From NCBI RefSeq assembly GCF_022179245.1, contig NZ_BPQM01000104.1, positions 1-43,487 of the forward strand: a stretch of DNA of 43,487 nucleotides, written 5' to 3'. The DNA comes from Methylobacterium gregans. Its GTDB lineage: Bacteria; Pseudomonadota; Alphaproteobacteria; Rhizobiales; Beijerinckiaceae. Each line of letters starts with the position of its first letter. The first letter of the stretch is position 1. Both the position numbers and the translations under genes were made by a program. Shown here piece after piece: positions 1-8,235 of the stretch. A model generated the notes under the pieces. It was not told the origin of the DNA, did no database searches, and saw nothing but the letters and a program-made list of their open reading frames with translations.

Positions 1-463
1 CGAGGTCGATCCGGTCGGTGTCGAGGTCGTCGAGCATCGTGGCCCGGTCGAAGCCGCGGAGCAGCAGACGGACGCCGGGCGCCTCCGCCCGCAGATAGGC
101 GAGCAGGCGCGGCCCCAGCAGCACCTCCGTGCTGTCGGGCAGGCTGATCGTGAACTGGCGGGCGACGGTGGCGGGATCGAACGCCTCTTCCCGCCGCACC
201 AGCGCCTGGACCTGCCGCAGGGCGGTGCGCAGCGGCTCGGCCAGCGCCAGCGCCCGGGGGGTCGGGCGCATGCCCTCGGGCGAGCGGGTGAGCAGCTCGT
301 CGTCGAAGAGGCGGCGCAGGCGCGCCAGCGTCGAGCTCATCGCCGATTGGCCGAGGCCGATCCGCGCCGCCGCGCGCGTGACGCTCCGCTCGGCCAGCAG
401 CGCGTCGAGAGCGACCAGAAGGTTGAGATCGACCCGAGCCAGATCGACATGGTCAATAGTCAT
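1..463 (-). CDS. LysR-family transcriptional regulator (5' part, cut by window edge)
   Basis: Reading the minus strand from the ATG at 463 gives a protein that begins MTIDHVDLARVDLNLLVALD and runs off the window after about 154 residues. Residues 10-70 form the winged helix-turn-helix typical of LysR regulators: the recognition region reads SVTRAAARIGLGQSAMSSTL, then LARLRRLFDDELLTRS. The start of the effector-binding domain follows (QFTISLPDSTEVLLGP). The C-terminal half lies outside the window, so the ligand cannot be guessed. It diverges from the small secreted-protein gene at 559. LysR regulators often control the divergent neighbour, so the 95-bp gap is the likely operator region; this is inferred from arrangement only. 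Confidence 0.9.
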   Translation of the reverse strand, partial: MTIDHVDLARVDLNLLVALDALLAERSVTRAAARIGLGQSAMSSTLARLRRLFDDELLTRSPEGMRPTPRALALAEPLRTALRQVQALVRREEAFDPATVARQFTISLPDSTEVLLGPRLLAYLRAEAPGVRLLLRGFDRATMLDDLDTDRIDL

Positions 464-558
464 TAGCGATGCGATCGGTTTGATCCATGACGCGGCGCAA
501 AATACATCCGCTCCATCACCGGGGCAGCGGCCCCGGCCCCTCAGGAAGGACCGGAACC

Positions 559-930
559 ATGACCGTTCGCAAGATGATCCTCCAGACCGCGCTCGCGGCC
601 ACCACCCTCATGGGCGCCGGCGGCGCTGTCGGCGCCGCCGAGATCGGCACGGGCGCTGCCGGCAGCATCGATCTCGGCACGCTCTCGGGCGTCGCCTACT
701 ACACCCCGGAGGCGCGGGGCTACCGGGTGGTCGTCACCCTGGCGCCCCGCGCGGCCGCTCCGGCCGTGCGCTTCGAGACGGTGCTCGCGGCCGACCAGAG
801 CGTGACCCTCTCGACGCCCCGCGCGCTCGGCGACGCGACGGACGCGATCGAGATCGCCCGGGTCGGCGACCGCGTGCGGGTGAACGCGCGCCGGGCCGGC
901 ACCGTCCGGCAGGCGGCTGCCCTCGACTGA
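559..930 (+). CDS. small secreted protein of unknown function
   Basis: A 123-residue protein. The ATG at 559 is chosen because AGGAAGGA lies 10-17 bases upstream and because the N-terminus is then a clean signal peptide: MTVRK, a hydrophobic stretch, then GAVGAAE with probable cleavage near residue 26. An ATG-less extension back to 487 has no ribosome site. The mature part is rich in beta-branched residues (YRVVVTL, VRFETVLAADQSVTLSTP) and has no cysteine, so a small periplasmic beta-domain is likely. I recognise no named family. It diverges from the LysR gene and is followed at once by a strong hairpin terminator, so it is probably transcribed alone. Confidence 0.75.
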   Translation: MTVRKMILQTALAATTLMGAGGAVGAAEIGTGAAGSIDLGTLSGVAYYTPEARGYRVVVTLAPRAAAPAVRFETVLAADQSVTLSTPRALGDATDAIEIARVGDRVRVNARRAGTVRQAAALD

Positions 931-943
931 GGCCGGCGCCGCG

Positions 944-969
944 CCGGCCCGCGCTGCGGCGCGGGCCGG
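944..969. terminator. GC-rich hairpin between convergent genes
   Basis: An 11-bp perfect stem (CCGGCCCGCGC and its complement) closes a 4-base TGCG loop. It lies 13 bases after the stop of the secreted-protein gene and 10 bases before the end of the opposing small gene, so it can serve both. No long T-run follows on either strand, so the efficiency is uncertain. Confidence 0.7.
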
Positions 970-979
970 GAGTTCGCTT

Positions 980-1213
980 TCAGTGCTTCTCCTCGGCCGG
1001 GCCGTGCTTCTGCGGCCGGTGGCCCTCCTGGCCGGGATTGTTGTGCTTGTGGTGGTCGCGGCTCTCCTGCTGCGAGGCGCTCCGCGGCTCCCGCGGCGGG
1101 CTGTTGCGGATCTTCGCGCCGCCGCCCGCCGGCACGTTCGGCCCGTCCTTGTGCTCGATGATGCGCTGCTGCTGGGCGTGGGTCTTGTCGCCGTGCGGCT
1201 TCTCGCCGGCCAT
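980..1213 (-). CDS. small hydrophilic protein, probably disordered
   Basis: A 77-residue protein starting [20 protein letters not shown]. The ATG at 1213 is preceded by CAGGAGGGAGG at good spacing, a very strong ribosome site, which supports real expression. The sequence is rich in His, Lys, Gln, Pro and Gly ([20 protein letters not shown]), with no hydrophobic core, signal peptide or membrane segment. It resembles the small stress-type or general hydrophilic proteins common in this group, but I know no characterised family. It converges on the secreted-protein gene across the hairpin at 944-969. Confidence 0.7.
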   Translation of the reverse strand: MAGEKPHGDKTHAQQQRIIEHKDGPNVPAGGGAKIRNSPPREPRSASQQESRDHHKHNNPGQEGHRPQKHGPAEEKH

Positions 1214-1341
1214 GCGCGGCCTCCCTCCTGACGGTGCCCCCCTGCCCCGGCAACCGGGGCTCGCACGGCGCCGTTCCGGCGGACAGGGGTTCGGGCGCGG
1301 GTGATCATGCCCCGCACCCCATTGACCGGCCCGCACCGGGC

Positions 1342-1359
1342 CTGTACCGATCGGTACAG
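1342..1359. promoter_or_regulatory. perfect 18-bp palindrome, probable TetR operator
   Basis: CTGTACCGATCGGTACAG is its own reverse complement over all 18 bases. It ends 18 bases before the ATG of the DUF1348 gene, where a bound repressor would block initiation. The gene after DUF1348 encodes a TetR regulator, and TetR dimers usually bind palindromes of about this size. Autoregulation of the pair is the natural reading, but binding is inferred. Confidence 0.7.
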
Positions 1360-1377
1360 AGATTCGCCGAGGTACGG

Positions 1378-1851
1378 ATGTCCGAGAGCCGCCCGCCCCT
1401 GCCGCCCTTCACCCGCGAGACGGCGATCCGGAAGGTCCGCGCCGCCGAGGACGGCTGGAACGGGCGCTCGCCCGAGAAGGTCGCCCTGGCCTACACGGCG
1501 GACAGCCGCTGGCGGAACCGCCACGAGATCTTCGCGGGACGACCGGCCATCGTTGAGTTCCTCACCCGCAAATGGGCCCACGAGCACGAGTACCGGCTGA
1601 TCAAGGAACTCTGGGCCTTCACGGAGGACCGGATCGCGGTGCGCTTCGCCTACGAGTTCCACGACGATGCGGGGCAGTGGTTCCGCGCCTACGGCAACGA
1701 GAACTGGGCCTTCGATGGCAACGGCCTGATGCGGGAGCGGCACGCCAGCATCAACGACCTGCCGATCGACGCGGGCGAGCGGCTGTTCCGCTGGGACCGC
1801 TCCGGGCCGCGGCCGGCGGACCATCCGGGCTTGAGCGACCTCGGGCTCTGA
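1378..1851 (+). CDS. DUF1348 (SnoaL/NTF2-fold) protein
   Basis: A 157-residue cytoplasmic protein. The body ([20 protein letters not shown], then [31 protein letters not shown] and [20 protein letters not shown]) is the pattern of DUF1348 nuclear-transport-factor-2-like proteins. These have a cone-shaped fold with a small-ligand pocket, and their reactions are mostly unknown. It is full length for the family. The ATG at 1378 gives the usual N-terminus; a longer frame back to 1234 would run through the palindrome and is rejected. A TetR gene begins 7 bases after the stop, so the two form one transcript whose promoter region carries the 18-bp palindrome. Expression is probably induced by a small molecule that releases the repressor. 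Confidence 0.88.
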   Translation: MSESRPPLPPFTRETAIRKVRAAEDGWNGRSPEKVALAYTADSRWRNRHEIFAGRPAIVEFLTRKWAHEHEYRLIKELWAFTEDRIAVRFAYEFHDDAGQWFRAYGNENWAFDGNGLMRERHASINDLPIDAGERLFRWDRSGPRPADHPGLSDLGL

Positions 1852-1858
1852 GCACCCG

Positions 1859-2431
1859 ATGGGCGCTGCGGCGAGCCGCGACGATCTCGTCCCGGCGCTC
1901 GCCGAGGTGTTCCGGGAGCACGGCTTCGAGGGCGCGAGCCTCGCGCTGATCGGGGCGCGCCTCGGCCTCGGCAAGGGCAGCCTCTACCACCACTTCCCGG
2001 GCGGCAAGGAAGAGATGGCGGCCCGCGTCCTCGAGGCGATCGAGGCCTGGTTCGAGGCCGAGATGTTCCGCCCCTTGCGCGAGGATCCGGACCCGGCGCG
2101 GGCCGTGCGGGCGATGCTCGCGGCGAGCGACGCCTATTTCCGCTCCGGGCGCCGCGTCTGCCTCGTCGGCGCCTTCGCGCTCGGCGCGGTGCGCGACCGC
2201 TTCGCCCGCCGCATCGACGCCTACTTCGCCGCGTGGCGCGACGCCTTGGCCGACGCTCTGACGCGGGCCGGCGCGGAGCCCGCCGCTTCCCGCGATCTCG
2301 CCGAGGACGCGGTGACGGCGATCCAGGGCGCGCTCGTCACCGCGAGCGCGCTGCAGGACCCGGAGCTGTTCGGCCGCACCCTGCGAAGGCTCGGGGCACG
2401 GCTCGAGGCGGCGATGAAGCCTGCCGCCTGA
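1859..2431 (+). CDS. TetR/AcrR-family regulator, LmrA/YxaF type
   Basis: A 190-residue one-component repressor. Residues 8-55 form the N-terminal helix-turn-helix (LVPALAEVFREHGFEGASLA, then ARLGLGKGSLYHHFPGGKEE), which is the standard TetR DNA-binding signature. The C-terminal half (CLVGAFALGAV, then VTAIQGALVTASALQDPELF) resembles the LmrA/YxaF ligand-binding group. It lies 7 bases behind the DUF1348 gene and presumably binds the palindrome at 1342-1359. It converges on the amidase gene, with only 7 bases between the stops. The ligand is unknown. Confidence 0.9.
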   Translation: MGAAASRDDLVPALAEVFREHGFEGASLALIGARLGLGKGSLYHHFPGGKEEMAARVLEAIEAWFEAEMFRPLREDPDPARAVRAMLAASDAYFRSGRRVCLVGAFALGAVRDRFARRIDAYFAAWRDALADALTRAGAEPAASRDLAEDAVTAIQGALVTASALQDPELFGRTLRRLGARLEAAMKPAA

Positions 2432-2438
2432 CCCGGCC

Positions 2439-3674
2439 TCAGCCGCGCGCGAGCGCCCCCTCGATCAGCCGCGCCACGGCGAGGGCCCGGCCGTCGTCGC
2501 CGAAGCGGGCGATCACCTGCGCGCCGACCGGCAGGCCGTCGCCCGGCACCGGCACGCTCACGCAGGGCACGCCCATCAGCGTCCAGAGGCGGTTGTAGCG
2601 CGGGTCCCCGGTCGAGCCGAGGCCGGCGGGCGCGGGTCCGGCCGCCGAGAAGGTCAGGAGCGCGTCGAAATCCCCGAACAGGTCCTTCAGGGCCCGGCGC
2701 GAGCGGTGCGCGCAGCGCCGCGCCGCGTCGTACTCGGCGGCGGTGATCGCCTCCGCCGCATCGAGTTGGCGGCCCATCTTGGCGGGCAGGAGCGGCCGGT
2801 GCGCGGCGATCTCCCAGGCGAGCGCCTGGCGGCCCTCGTAATCCTGGATCACCCGGTGCAGCGCCCAGGCCTCGGGCAGCGGATCGGGCAGCGCGACCGC
2901 GCTGACCCGGGCCCCCGCGCGCTCGGCGGCGCGGCGGGCGGCCTCCAGGGCCGCTTGCGCCTCCGGCTCCGCCGGGCCCGCGAAGTCCTGCAGCACGAGG
3001 CCGATCCGGGGCGCGTCCGGGACCGCGGCGCCGTCGATCTCGGGCCGCCCGGCGAGATGGGCCAGCGCGTAGGAGAGGTCGCGCACGCCCGCGCCGAACA
3101 GGCCGAGCGTGTCGAGCGCCCACGAGAAGGTCTTCACGCCCACCGTCGGCAGCAGCCGGAACGAGGGCTTGATCGCCGCGCAGCCGCAGAAGGAGGCCGG
3201 CCGGATCACCGAGCCGCCGGTCTGGGTGCCGAGCGCCAGCGGCAGCATCCCGGCTGCGACCGCCGCGGCCGAGCCCGCCGAGGAGCCGCCCGGCGTGCGG
3301 CCCGGCGCGTTCGGGTTTCGCGTCTCGGTGGGGTCGATGCTGGCGAACGGTGAGGTCGTGGTCTTGGCGAGCACGCAGGCGCCGAGCGCGCGCAGGCGGC
3401 TCACCACGGCGGCATCCGCCCGCGGGCACCAGCCCGCGTAGACGGGCGAGCCCATCTGCGTCGGCAGGTCGGCGGTGTCGATGATGTCCTTCACGCCGAG
3501 CGCGATGCCCGCGAACGGTCCCTCGGCGGGGATGGCGGCGTCCGCCGCGAGGGCGGCGAGCGCCCCGACCGTGGGCTCCCGCGCCGCGATGGCTTCCCGG
3601 GACAACTGCACGGCCGCCGCGGGGGTGAGCGTGCCGGCCGCGATGCGAGTGCGGATGTCGACGAGCGAGAGCAT
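2439..3674 (-). CDS. amidase-signature hydrolase, malonamidase E2-like
   Basis: A 411-residue amidase-signature enzyme that hydrolyses an amide to acid and ammonia. With the ATG at 3674 the Ser-cisSer-Lys triad falls at Lys62 (GVKDIID), Ser131 (GRTPGGSSAGSAAA) and Ser155 (GTQTGGSVIRPAS). These are the triad positions described for malonamidase E2 of Bradyrhizobium, an enzyme of nearly the same length, which supports this start. A longer start at 3725 is possible but would add 17 residues without a clear benefit. The substrate remains open: glutamyl-tRNA amidotransferase A and allophanate hydrolase are related, but no GatB/C or urea genes are nearby. It is transcribed alone, away from the extensin-like gene. 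Confidence 0.88.
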   Translation of the reverse strand: MLSLVDIRTRIAAGTLTPAAAVQLSREAIAAREPTVGALAALAADAAIPAEGPFAGIALGVKDIIDTADLPTQMGSPVYAGWCPRADAAVVSRLRALGACVLAKTTTSPFASIDPTETRNPNAPGRTPGGSSAGSAAAVAAGMLPLALGTQTGGSVIRPASFCGCAAIKPSFRLLPTVGVKTFSWALDTLGLFGAGVRDLSYALAHLAGRPEIDGAAVPDAPRIGLVLQDFAGPAEPEAQAALEAARRAAERAGARVSAVALPDPLPEAWALHRVIQDYEGRQALAWEIAAHRPLLPAKMGRQLDAAEAITAAEYDAARRCAHRSRRALKDLFGDFDALLTFSAAGPAPAGLGSTGDPRYNRLWTLMGVPCVSVPVPGDGLPVGAQVIARFGDDGRALAVARLIEGALARG

Positions 3675-3785
3675 GGCATACCAGTCCGATCCGGCGGCGG
3701 CGCTGTCAACGTCCGCGCGGCGCATGGCGCCCGGAATCCCCGCCTCGCACGCGCCCCGCATCGTTGACGAAGGCTTTACGGACTC

Positions 3786-4805
3786 GTGCGCATCGTCCCG
3801 ATCATGTGGCGTAGCGTTCTCGCGTTCTCCGCCCTTGCGCTCGCGGGCGCGGGGCTCACCGGCTGTGCGCTCAACAAGTTCGAGCGCCGCGACCCCTGGC
3901 GCGACCAGGCGGAGCAGATGTGCCTGTCCCGCAAGCTCGTGACGACGACCGAGTTCGTCACCCCCGCCAAGGAGATCGACGGGCCCGGCCCCTGCGGCAT
4001 GCAGCAGCCCTTCCGGGTGACGCGGCTCGGCAACGGCACGGTGGCGCTCAAGCAGCGCATGACGCTGGCCTGCCCGGCGCTCTCCGAGGCGGAGGCCTGG
4101 CTCGCTGACACGATCCAGCCCGCCGCCGAGCTCTATTTCGGCCAGCCGGTCGCCGAGATCAACGCGGGCGCCTATGCCTGCCGCGGGCGCAACAACCAGC
4201 CGGGCGCCAAGCTCTCGGAGCACTCTTTCGGCAACGCCGTCGACATCATGTCCTTCAAGCTGGCGGACGGCTACGTCATCACCGTGAAGGGCGGCTGGCG
4301 CGGCACCGAGGCCGAGCAGGGTTTTCTGCGCGAGGTCTTCCTGGGCGCCTGCCAGCGCTTCACCACGGTGCTGGCACCGGGCTCGAACGTGTTCCACTAC
4401 GACCACATCCACGTGGACCTCGCCCGGCACGACCCGCGCGGGCTGCGGCGCATCTGCCAGCCGCTGATCAAGTTCACGCCGCAGCTCGGGGCCGAGGGCC
4501 GGCGCCTCACCCGCCCCCTCCCCCCGCCGCGCCAGCCCGCCCCGCCCCAGGCGCCGGTCGATGTGGAGGAGGACGATCCCTACGGCCTCACGCCGATGTC
4601 GCAGGGCCGCGGCCCGAACCCGGTCGCCCGCGCCCCGGCCCACCACCCGGCGCCCGCCGCCTACGCGTCGGCCCCGCCGCAGCGCCCGCTCGCGCCCCGG
4701 GCACCCGCGCCGCGCACCGCGACCGCCCTGCCCGACGCGACGCTCGACGACGACGCGCCGCTCTCGCTCAGCCCGCCCGGCCTGTCGCCCGGACCGCTCT
4801 ACTGA
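3786..4805 (+). CDS. extensin-like family lipoprotein with a peptidase M15-like metal site
   Basis: A 339-residue lipoprotein. Residues 1-27 are a lipoprotein signal with lipobox LTGC (Cys27). The body is the extensin-like C-terminal domain: SEHSFGNAVDI gives His146 and Asp153, and FHYDHIHVDL gives His207 and His209. This layout matches the zinc site of VanY/D-alanyl-D-alanine peptidases of family M15. A role at the cell envelope, perhaps on peptidoglycan, is therefore likely, although members are rarely tested. Residues 230-339 are a Pro/Ala-rich, low-complexity tail. The start is a GTG at 3786; an ATG at 3804 (MWRSVLAF) would also give a full signal peptide and cannot be excluded. Confidence 0.87.
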   Translation: MRIVPIMWRSVLAFSALALAGAGLTGCALNKFERRDPWRDQAEQMCLSRKLVTTTEFVTPAKEIDGPGPCGMQQPFRVTRLGNGTVALKQRMTLACPALSEAEAWLADTIQPAAELYFGQPVAEINAGAYACRGRNNQPGAKLSEHSFGNAVDIMSFKLADGYVITVKGGWRGTEAEQGFLREVFLGACQRFTTVLAPGSNVFHYDHIHVDLARHDPRGLRRICQPLIKFTPQLGAEGRRLTRPLPPPRQPAPPQAPVDVEEDDPYGLTPMSQGRGPNPVARAPAHHPAPAAYASAPPQRPLAPRAPAPRTATALPDATLDDDAPLSLSPPGLSPGPLY

Positions 4806-4990
4806 GGGCTGCGCCTGCAACCGGGGGTGTCACCCACCGGACGCAGGCGGCGCGAAACGATGGGCGCGGCGGCTCGGATCGGGGCCGGACAGCTTGACTT
4901 GAGCGCCCCCGCGGCCATCGTCGCCGGATGCAGGACACCCAGCGGACCAGGCGGCCCGCGTCGCCCAGGCACTCGCTCAGGAACGCGCCC

Positions 4991-5482
4991 ATGACAGCCT
5001 TCACCTCCTCGCGGATGTGCTCCTCGCGGATGCGCGCCGCCCTCGGGGCCGGCCTCGTGCTGATCGCGGCCGCCCAGCCGGCGCTCGCCCGCTCGGCCCG
5101 CGAGGAGATCGAGCCGGCGGAGGAGCGCACCTTCCCGTTCAACGCCGACATCCCGGGCTGCCAGGATCCGAGCGTGCTGGAGAAGGTCTCGAGCCGCTTC
5201 GCCGAGAAGGAGGCCAAGTTCTGGAACTCCTCGCTCACGATCGTGGCGATCGACCGGATCGAGCGGACCGCCTGGCGGCCCTGGGGCCTCGACTTCTACC
5301 CCCGCCGCTTCTGCTCGGCGACCGCCACGACCTCGGACGGGGTGCGCCGCAAGATCGACTACTCGGTGCGCGAGAGTCTGGGCCTCCTCGGCGACCAGTG
5401 GGGCGTGGAGTTCTGCGTCCACGGGCTCGACCGCGACCTCGCCTACGCCTACGCCACCGCCTGCCGGATGGCGCGGCCCTGA
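4991..5482 (+). CDS. secreted Cys-containing protein paired with RNase T2
   Basis: A 163-residue protein with an N-terminal signal (RAALGAGLVLIAAAQPALAR, cleavage near residue 34). The mature part (NADIPGCQDPSVLEKVSSRF, KFWNSSLTIVAIDRIE, FYPRRFCSA, WGVEFCVHGLDRDLAYAY) has four cysteines that could form two disulfides in the periplasm. I recall similar proteins of about this size in other Rhizobiales, but none with an assigned function. The RNase T2 gene follows after 40 bases on the same strand, so co-transcription is likely and a chaperone, inhibitor or substrate-delivery role for the nuclease is possible. The start at 4991 is chosen for the signal peptide; its ribosome site is weak. Confidence 0.8.
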   Translation: MTAFTSSRMCSSRMRAALGAGLVLIAAAQPALARSAREEIEPAEERTFPFNADIPGCQDPSVLEKVSSRFAEKEAKFWNSSLTIVAIDRIERTAWRPWGLDFYPRRFCSATATTSDGVRRKIDYSVRESLGLLGDQWGVEFCVHGLDRDLAYAYATACRMARP

Positions 5483-5522
5483 CGGAGCCGGCACGGCGCT
5501 TCGACCTCCGGGGGGACGGGTC

Positions 5523-6248
5523 ATGCGGGACGGCCAGGGAAGCGACACGGCGAACCGCGGAGGGCGCGGCCTGAGGCGGCGCATCGCGGCGGGACTCGCC
5601 GCGGCGCTCCTCCCGGCGCTCGTCGCGACGACGGGCGCGGGCGCGCAGGATGTCGGCGGCTTCCGGGGCGGCGACCGGCCGGGCGCCTTCGACTTCTACG
5701 TTCTCGCCCTGTCCTGGTCGCCGACCTATTGCGGGACCGCCGCCCGGCCGGACCCGCGCCAGTGCGCGCCCGGGCGCGACCTCGGCTTCGTCGTGCACGG
5801 GCTCTGGCCGCAATACGCGCGCGGCTACCCGCAGAACTGCTCGGCGGTGGAGCGCGCGCCCACCCGGCAGGCCATGGAGATCGCCGGCGAGGTCTTCCCG
5901 AGCGAAGGTCTCGCCCGCTACGAGTGGCGCAAGCACGGCACCTGCTCGGGCCTCGACCCGGCCGCCTATTTCCGCGCGACCCGCGAGGCCCGCGCCGCCG
6001 TGACGATCCCGGAGGAGCTCCGGGGCGGCGGCCCGGACCGGCGCCTCGCCCCGATCGAGATCGCCCGCCTGTTCGTCGCGGCCAATCGCGGCCTGCGGCC
6101 CGACATGATGCAGGTCGCCTGCGCGCGCGATGCGCTGCAGGAGGTGCGCATCTGCCTCTCGAAGGACCTGCGCGGCTTCACCCCCTGCCCCGACCTCGCC
6201 CGCCAGAACTGCCGCGCCCGCGAGGTGACGGTGGGAGCGGCGCGCTAG
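5523..6248 (+). CDS. ribonuclease T2 family protein
   Basis: A 241-residue secreted endoribonuclease that cleaves RNA through 2',3'-cyclic phosphates. Both family signatures are intact: CAS I is HGLWPQY with catalytic His92, and CAS II is YEWRKHGTCSG with Glu134, Lys137 and His138. A signal segment covers roughly residues 17-42 (RGLRRRIAAGLAAALLPALV), so it acts in the periplasm or outside the cell. Six or more cysteines in the mature part fit the disulfide-bonded fold. The ATG is preceded by GGGGGGACGGG. The preceding secreted protein is probably its operon partner. Likely roles are nutrient RNA scavenging or phosphate recovery. Confidence 0.93.
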   Translation: MRDGQGSDTANRGGRGLRRRIAAGLAAALLPALVATTGAGAQDVGGFRGGDRPGAFDFYVLALSWSPTYCGTAARPDPRQCAPGRDLGFVVHGLWPQYARGYPQNCSAVERAPTRQAMEIAGEVFPSEGLARYEWRKHGTCSGLDPAAYFRATREARAAVTIPEELRGGGPDRRLAPIEIARLFVAANRGLRPDMMQVACARDALQEVRICLSKDLRGFTPCPDLARQNCRAREVTVGAAR

Positions 6249-6293
6249 GATCGAAGCGTCATCGGCGTGACGGTGCGATGGGCTGCTCCCGAC

Positions 6294-7222
6294 CGAGGCT
6301 GTGTGAGAACGTGGTTTTGGCCGACGCGGCAGATCGGTGAGCCTTACGAGCGAACCTGCACGGACGGGGTTCAGGCTCGGAGCGCCGTGATCAGCACTCC
6401 AACCCCCAATATCTGGATCATTATCTGGATCATCCGCTTCATGTCGTAGGCCAGAACCTGCAAGCTCATCTCTGTTCTGACCTTCGCCAGTGTGCGGGTC
6501 AGGAAGTGCGTCGCCCCCATCCAGGCCGTCAGCGTATCGAACGGATGCTCCACGGTCTGGCGACGGATCATCATCGCCTCCGGCATCCGATCGAGCCGCT
6601 CCTGCATCGCATCGAGCACGCCCTCATGCACCCAGCGCTTGATCCGCCGCGTCTTCGCAGGCTTGCAGCGGGGTTTGAGCGCACAACTCGAGCAAGCCGT
6701 CGGATGACTGTAAGGGTCCATGGCATCATCTTCGGACCGGCGGTCGGACCGGGCAGCCCCCTTGGGCAACTGCTGGCCGGCGGGGCAGGTGTCGTGATCC
6801 TTCTCGGCGTCTTAGACGAAGTCTTGTCCTGTGAGGAGACCTCGTTTGACGTGGTTCGAGGTGAGGGTCTCGGGCACGCACGGCAGGAGGCCCATGCCCT
6901 CACACGCCAGGACTTGATCACCGTTGAGATAGTCCCGGTCGGCCAGCACCGTGAGCGTGGCGCATCCCGTCGCCTCTTGGGCCAGGAGCCCCATCGGGAC
7001 GAGTTGGGCGCCGTCGCTGCCGACGTTGGTCACGGTGTGGGCGACGATCAGATGATGCTCGGCATCGACCGCCGTCTGAACGTTATAGCCAACGACCCCG
7101 GTTCCCTTACCGTGGGTCGCCATCGAGCGAGCATCGGGATCCGTCAACGAGACTTGCTGGTCGGGGGGCCGCCTCGACCTGCTACGCATCGCCTGCAGGT
7201 GGAAAGGAGCGGCCGGCCTCAA
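6294..7222 (-). mobile_element. remnant of an IS1182-family insertion sequence
   Basis: This block carries a decayed IS1182-type transposase on the minus strand. The sequence GAGGCTGTGTGAGAACGTGG at about 6293-6312, just downstream of the transposase C-terminus, looks like the terminal inverted repeat of this family. I find no matching copy on the other side before 7500, so that end has been lost together with the N-terminal third of the transposase. From 7223 to 7492 I see no supportable gene. Confidence 0.75.
6371..7222 (-). pseudogene. IS1182-family transposase, truncated and with a nonsense codon
   Basis: The minus-strand frame reads PPDQQVSLTDPDARSMATHG, GVVGYNVQTAVDAEHHLIVA, HTVTNVGSDGAQL and ADRDYLNGDQVLACE. 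A TAA at 6812-6814 interrupts GQDFV. The same frame then continues without a shift: DAEKDHDTCPAGQQLPKGA, YSHPTACSSCALKPRCKPAK, then RWVHEGVLDAMQERL. This is the order of an IS1182/DDE transposase with its Cys-rich C-terminal zinc region. The stop sits where the family usually has Tyr, so one base change explains it. The N-terminal helix-turn-helix part is missing. The gene is dead. Confidence 0.85.
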
Positions 7223-7492
7223 CGCTTCCGGCTGGTCCCCTCGCGCATCCTACTCAGCCAGGGACCGTGACATGCGGACAGGCCTCGATTTCGGCGCGCT
7301 TCAGACGGCCGAGGCGGACGGCGAGCTCCTGCCTACGCCTGGCATTGTGGTTGGCGAGTGCGGCGTCAACCGATCCTTCGAGACGCATGGTCCACCGCGG
7401 GATGCCCGCGATGTTCTGATCCTTTATCACGGCGGAGGTGCCAACAGACGGGCAGGCTACGGTGCTTAGATTAGCGGCGGCTGACCGCCACC

Positions 7493-7738
7493 TCAGGCCG
7501 GCTTGCCCTTCTTGCTGGTCAGTTGGCTGCGGTCGGTCGGCTGCTCGTTGCCAATCTCCGGGTCGCTGATAGGGCCTGTGTCCGGCACTGCGCCCTGCTG
7601 CGCATCCTTGTCCGCGCTGCCGCCCAGGTTGAAGCCAGGCCTGTCCTCGCCTTTGGGCGAGGGCTGGCCTGGCGCCTTCAGGTCGGCGCGCTCCACAGGC
7701 ACCTTCGGCTCGGTCCCGGCCTGCTTGTCCTCTGCCAT
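7493..7738 (-). CDS. small acidic-basic disordered protein
   Basis: An 81-residue hydrophilic protein (MAEDKQAGTEPKVPVERADL, then GEDRPGFNLGGSADKDAQQG). It has no hydrophobic core, cysteine or membrane segment and is rich in Asp, Lys, Pro and Gly, so it is probably disordered. The ATG at 7738 follows CGGGAGA at suitable spacing. It is squeezed between two insertion-sequence relics and may be a passenger or a native gene trapped there. I know no function; small proteins of this composition are common in Methylobacterium. Confidence 0.55.
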   Translation of the reverse strand: MAEDKQAGTEPKVPVERADLKAPGQPSPKGEDRPGFNLGGSADKDAQQGAVPDTGPISDPEIGNEQPTDRSQLTSKKGKPA

Positions 7739-7762
7739 GGTCGCGGTCTCCCGCGGGCTCGC

Positions 7763-8203
7763 TCAGGTCCGCGCATGCTGCTCGATGAAGGCGAAAGTCA
7801 CTTGGGCATCTCCGCGAAGATGCCGATGGCTTCTTTTTAGTACGTCGCGCTTCATGCGCGTGCGGTCGAGCTCACGCAGCAACCAGGCAATCTCGGCGGC
7901 CTGATCGGACGGGGACGCGACCGGGCTTGGTGGCGCAATCCCCGTCGATCCTGCCGGTCGCGGTCGGGGCGCCACCGCGTTCAGCGTGGCACGCCACGAC
8001 CGCAACATCGAGGGCTGGATCCCGAGCTCCGTCGGTCTGGAGGGCGCCGCACTCCTTGCGCCAGCGGTCATAGCTCTGCTCGGAGACCTCCGCCTCAGCT
8101 GAGCCAGCGCCAAGCTCTTGCCCTGGGCCGTCTGCACCTCGATCCGCCGCAGCTTCAGGACGACCTGTTCCGTGCTCGTCTTCTGACCCCGCCAGAGGAC
8201 CAA
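7763..8203 (-). pseudogene. IS3-family transposase orfA relic, frameshifted
   Basis: One minus-strand frame starts with STEQVVLKLRRIEVQTAQGK, an IS3-type N-terminal helix-turn-helix. The continuation then switches frame, where EAEVSEQSYDRWRKECGALQ can be read (about 8045-8105). It returns to the first frame for SDQAAEIAWLLRELDRTRMK and RDVLKRSH. The end (VTFAFIEQHART) matches the first residues of the IS3 orfB integrase, which then stops. At least two frameshifts and the loss of almost all orfB show a dead fragment. No terminal repeats are clear. Confidence 0.8.
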
Positions 8204-8235
8204 AGATAGCCGGCCACGTCAGTCCATTTCTACAA

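Noticed and set aside
3675..4820. Extension of the amidase frame upstream to 4820
   Set aside because: The extension is antisense to the extensin-like gene, and the amidase family start and triad numbering fit the ATG at 3674.
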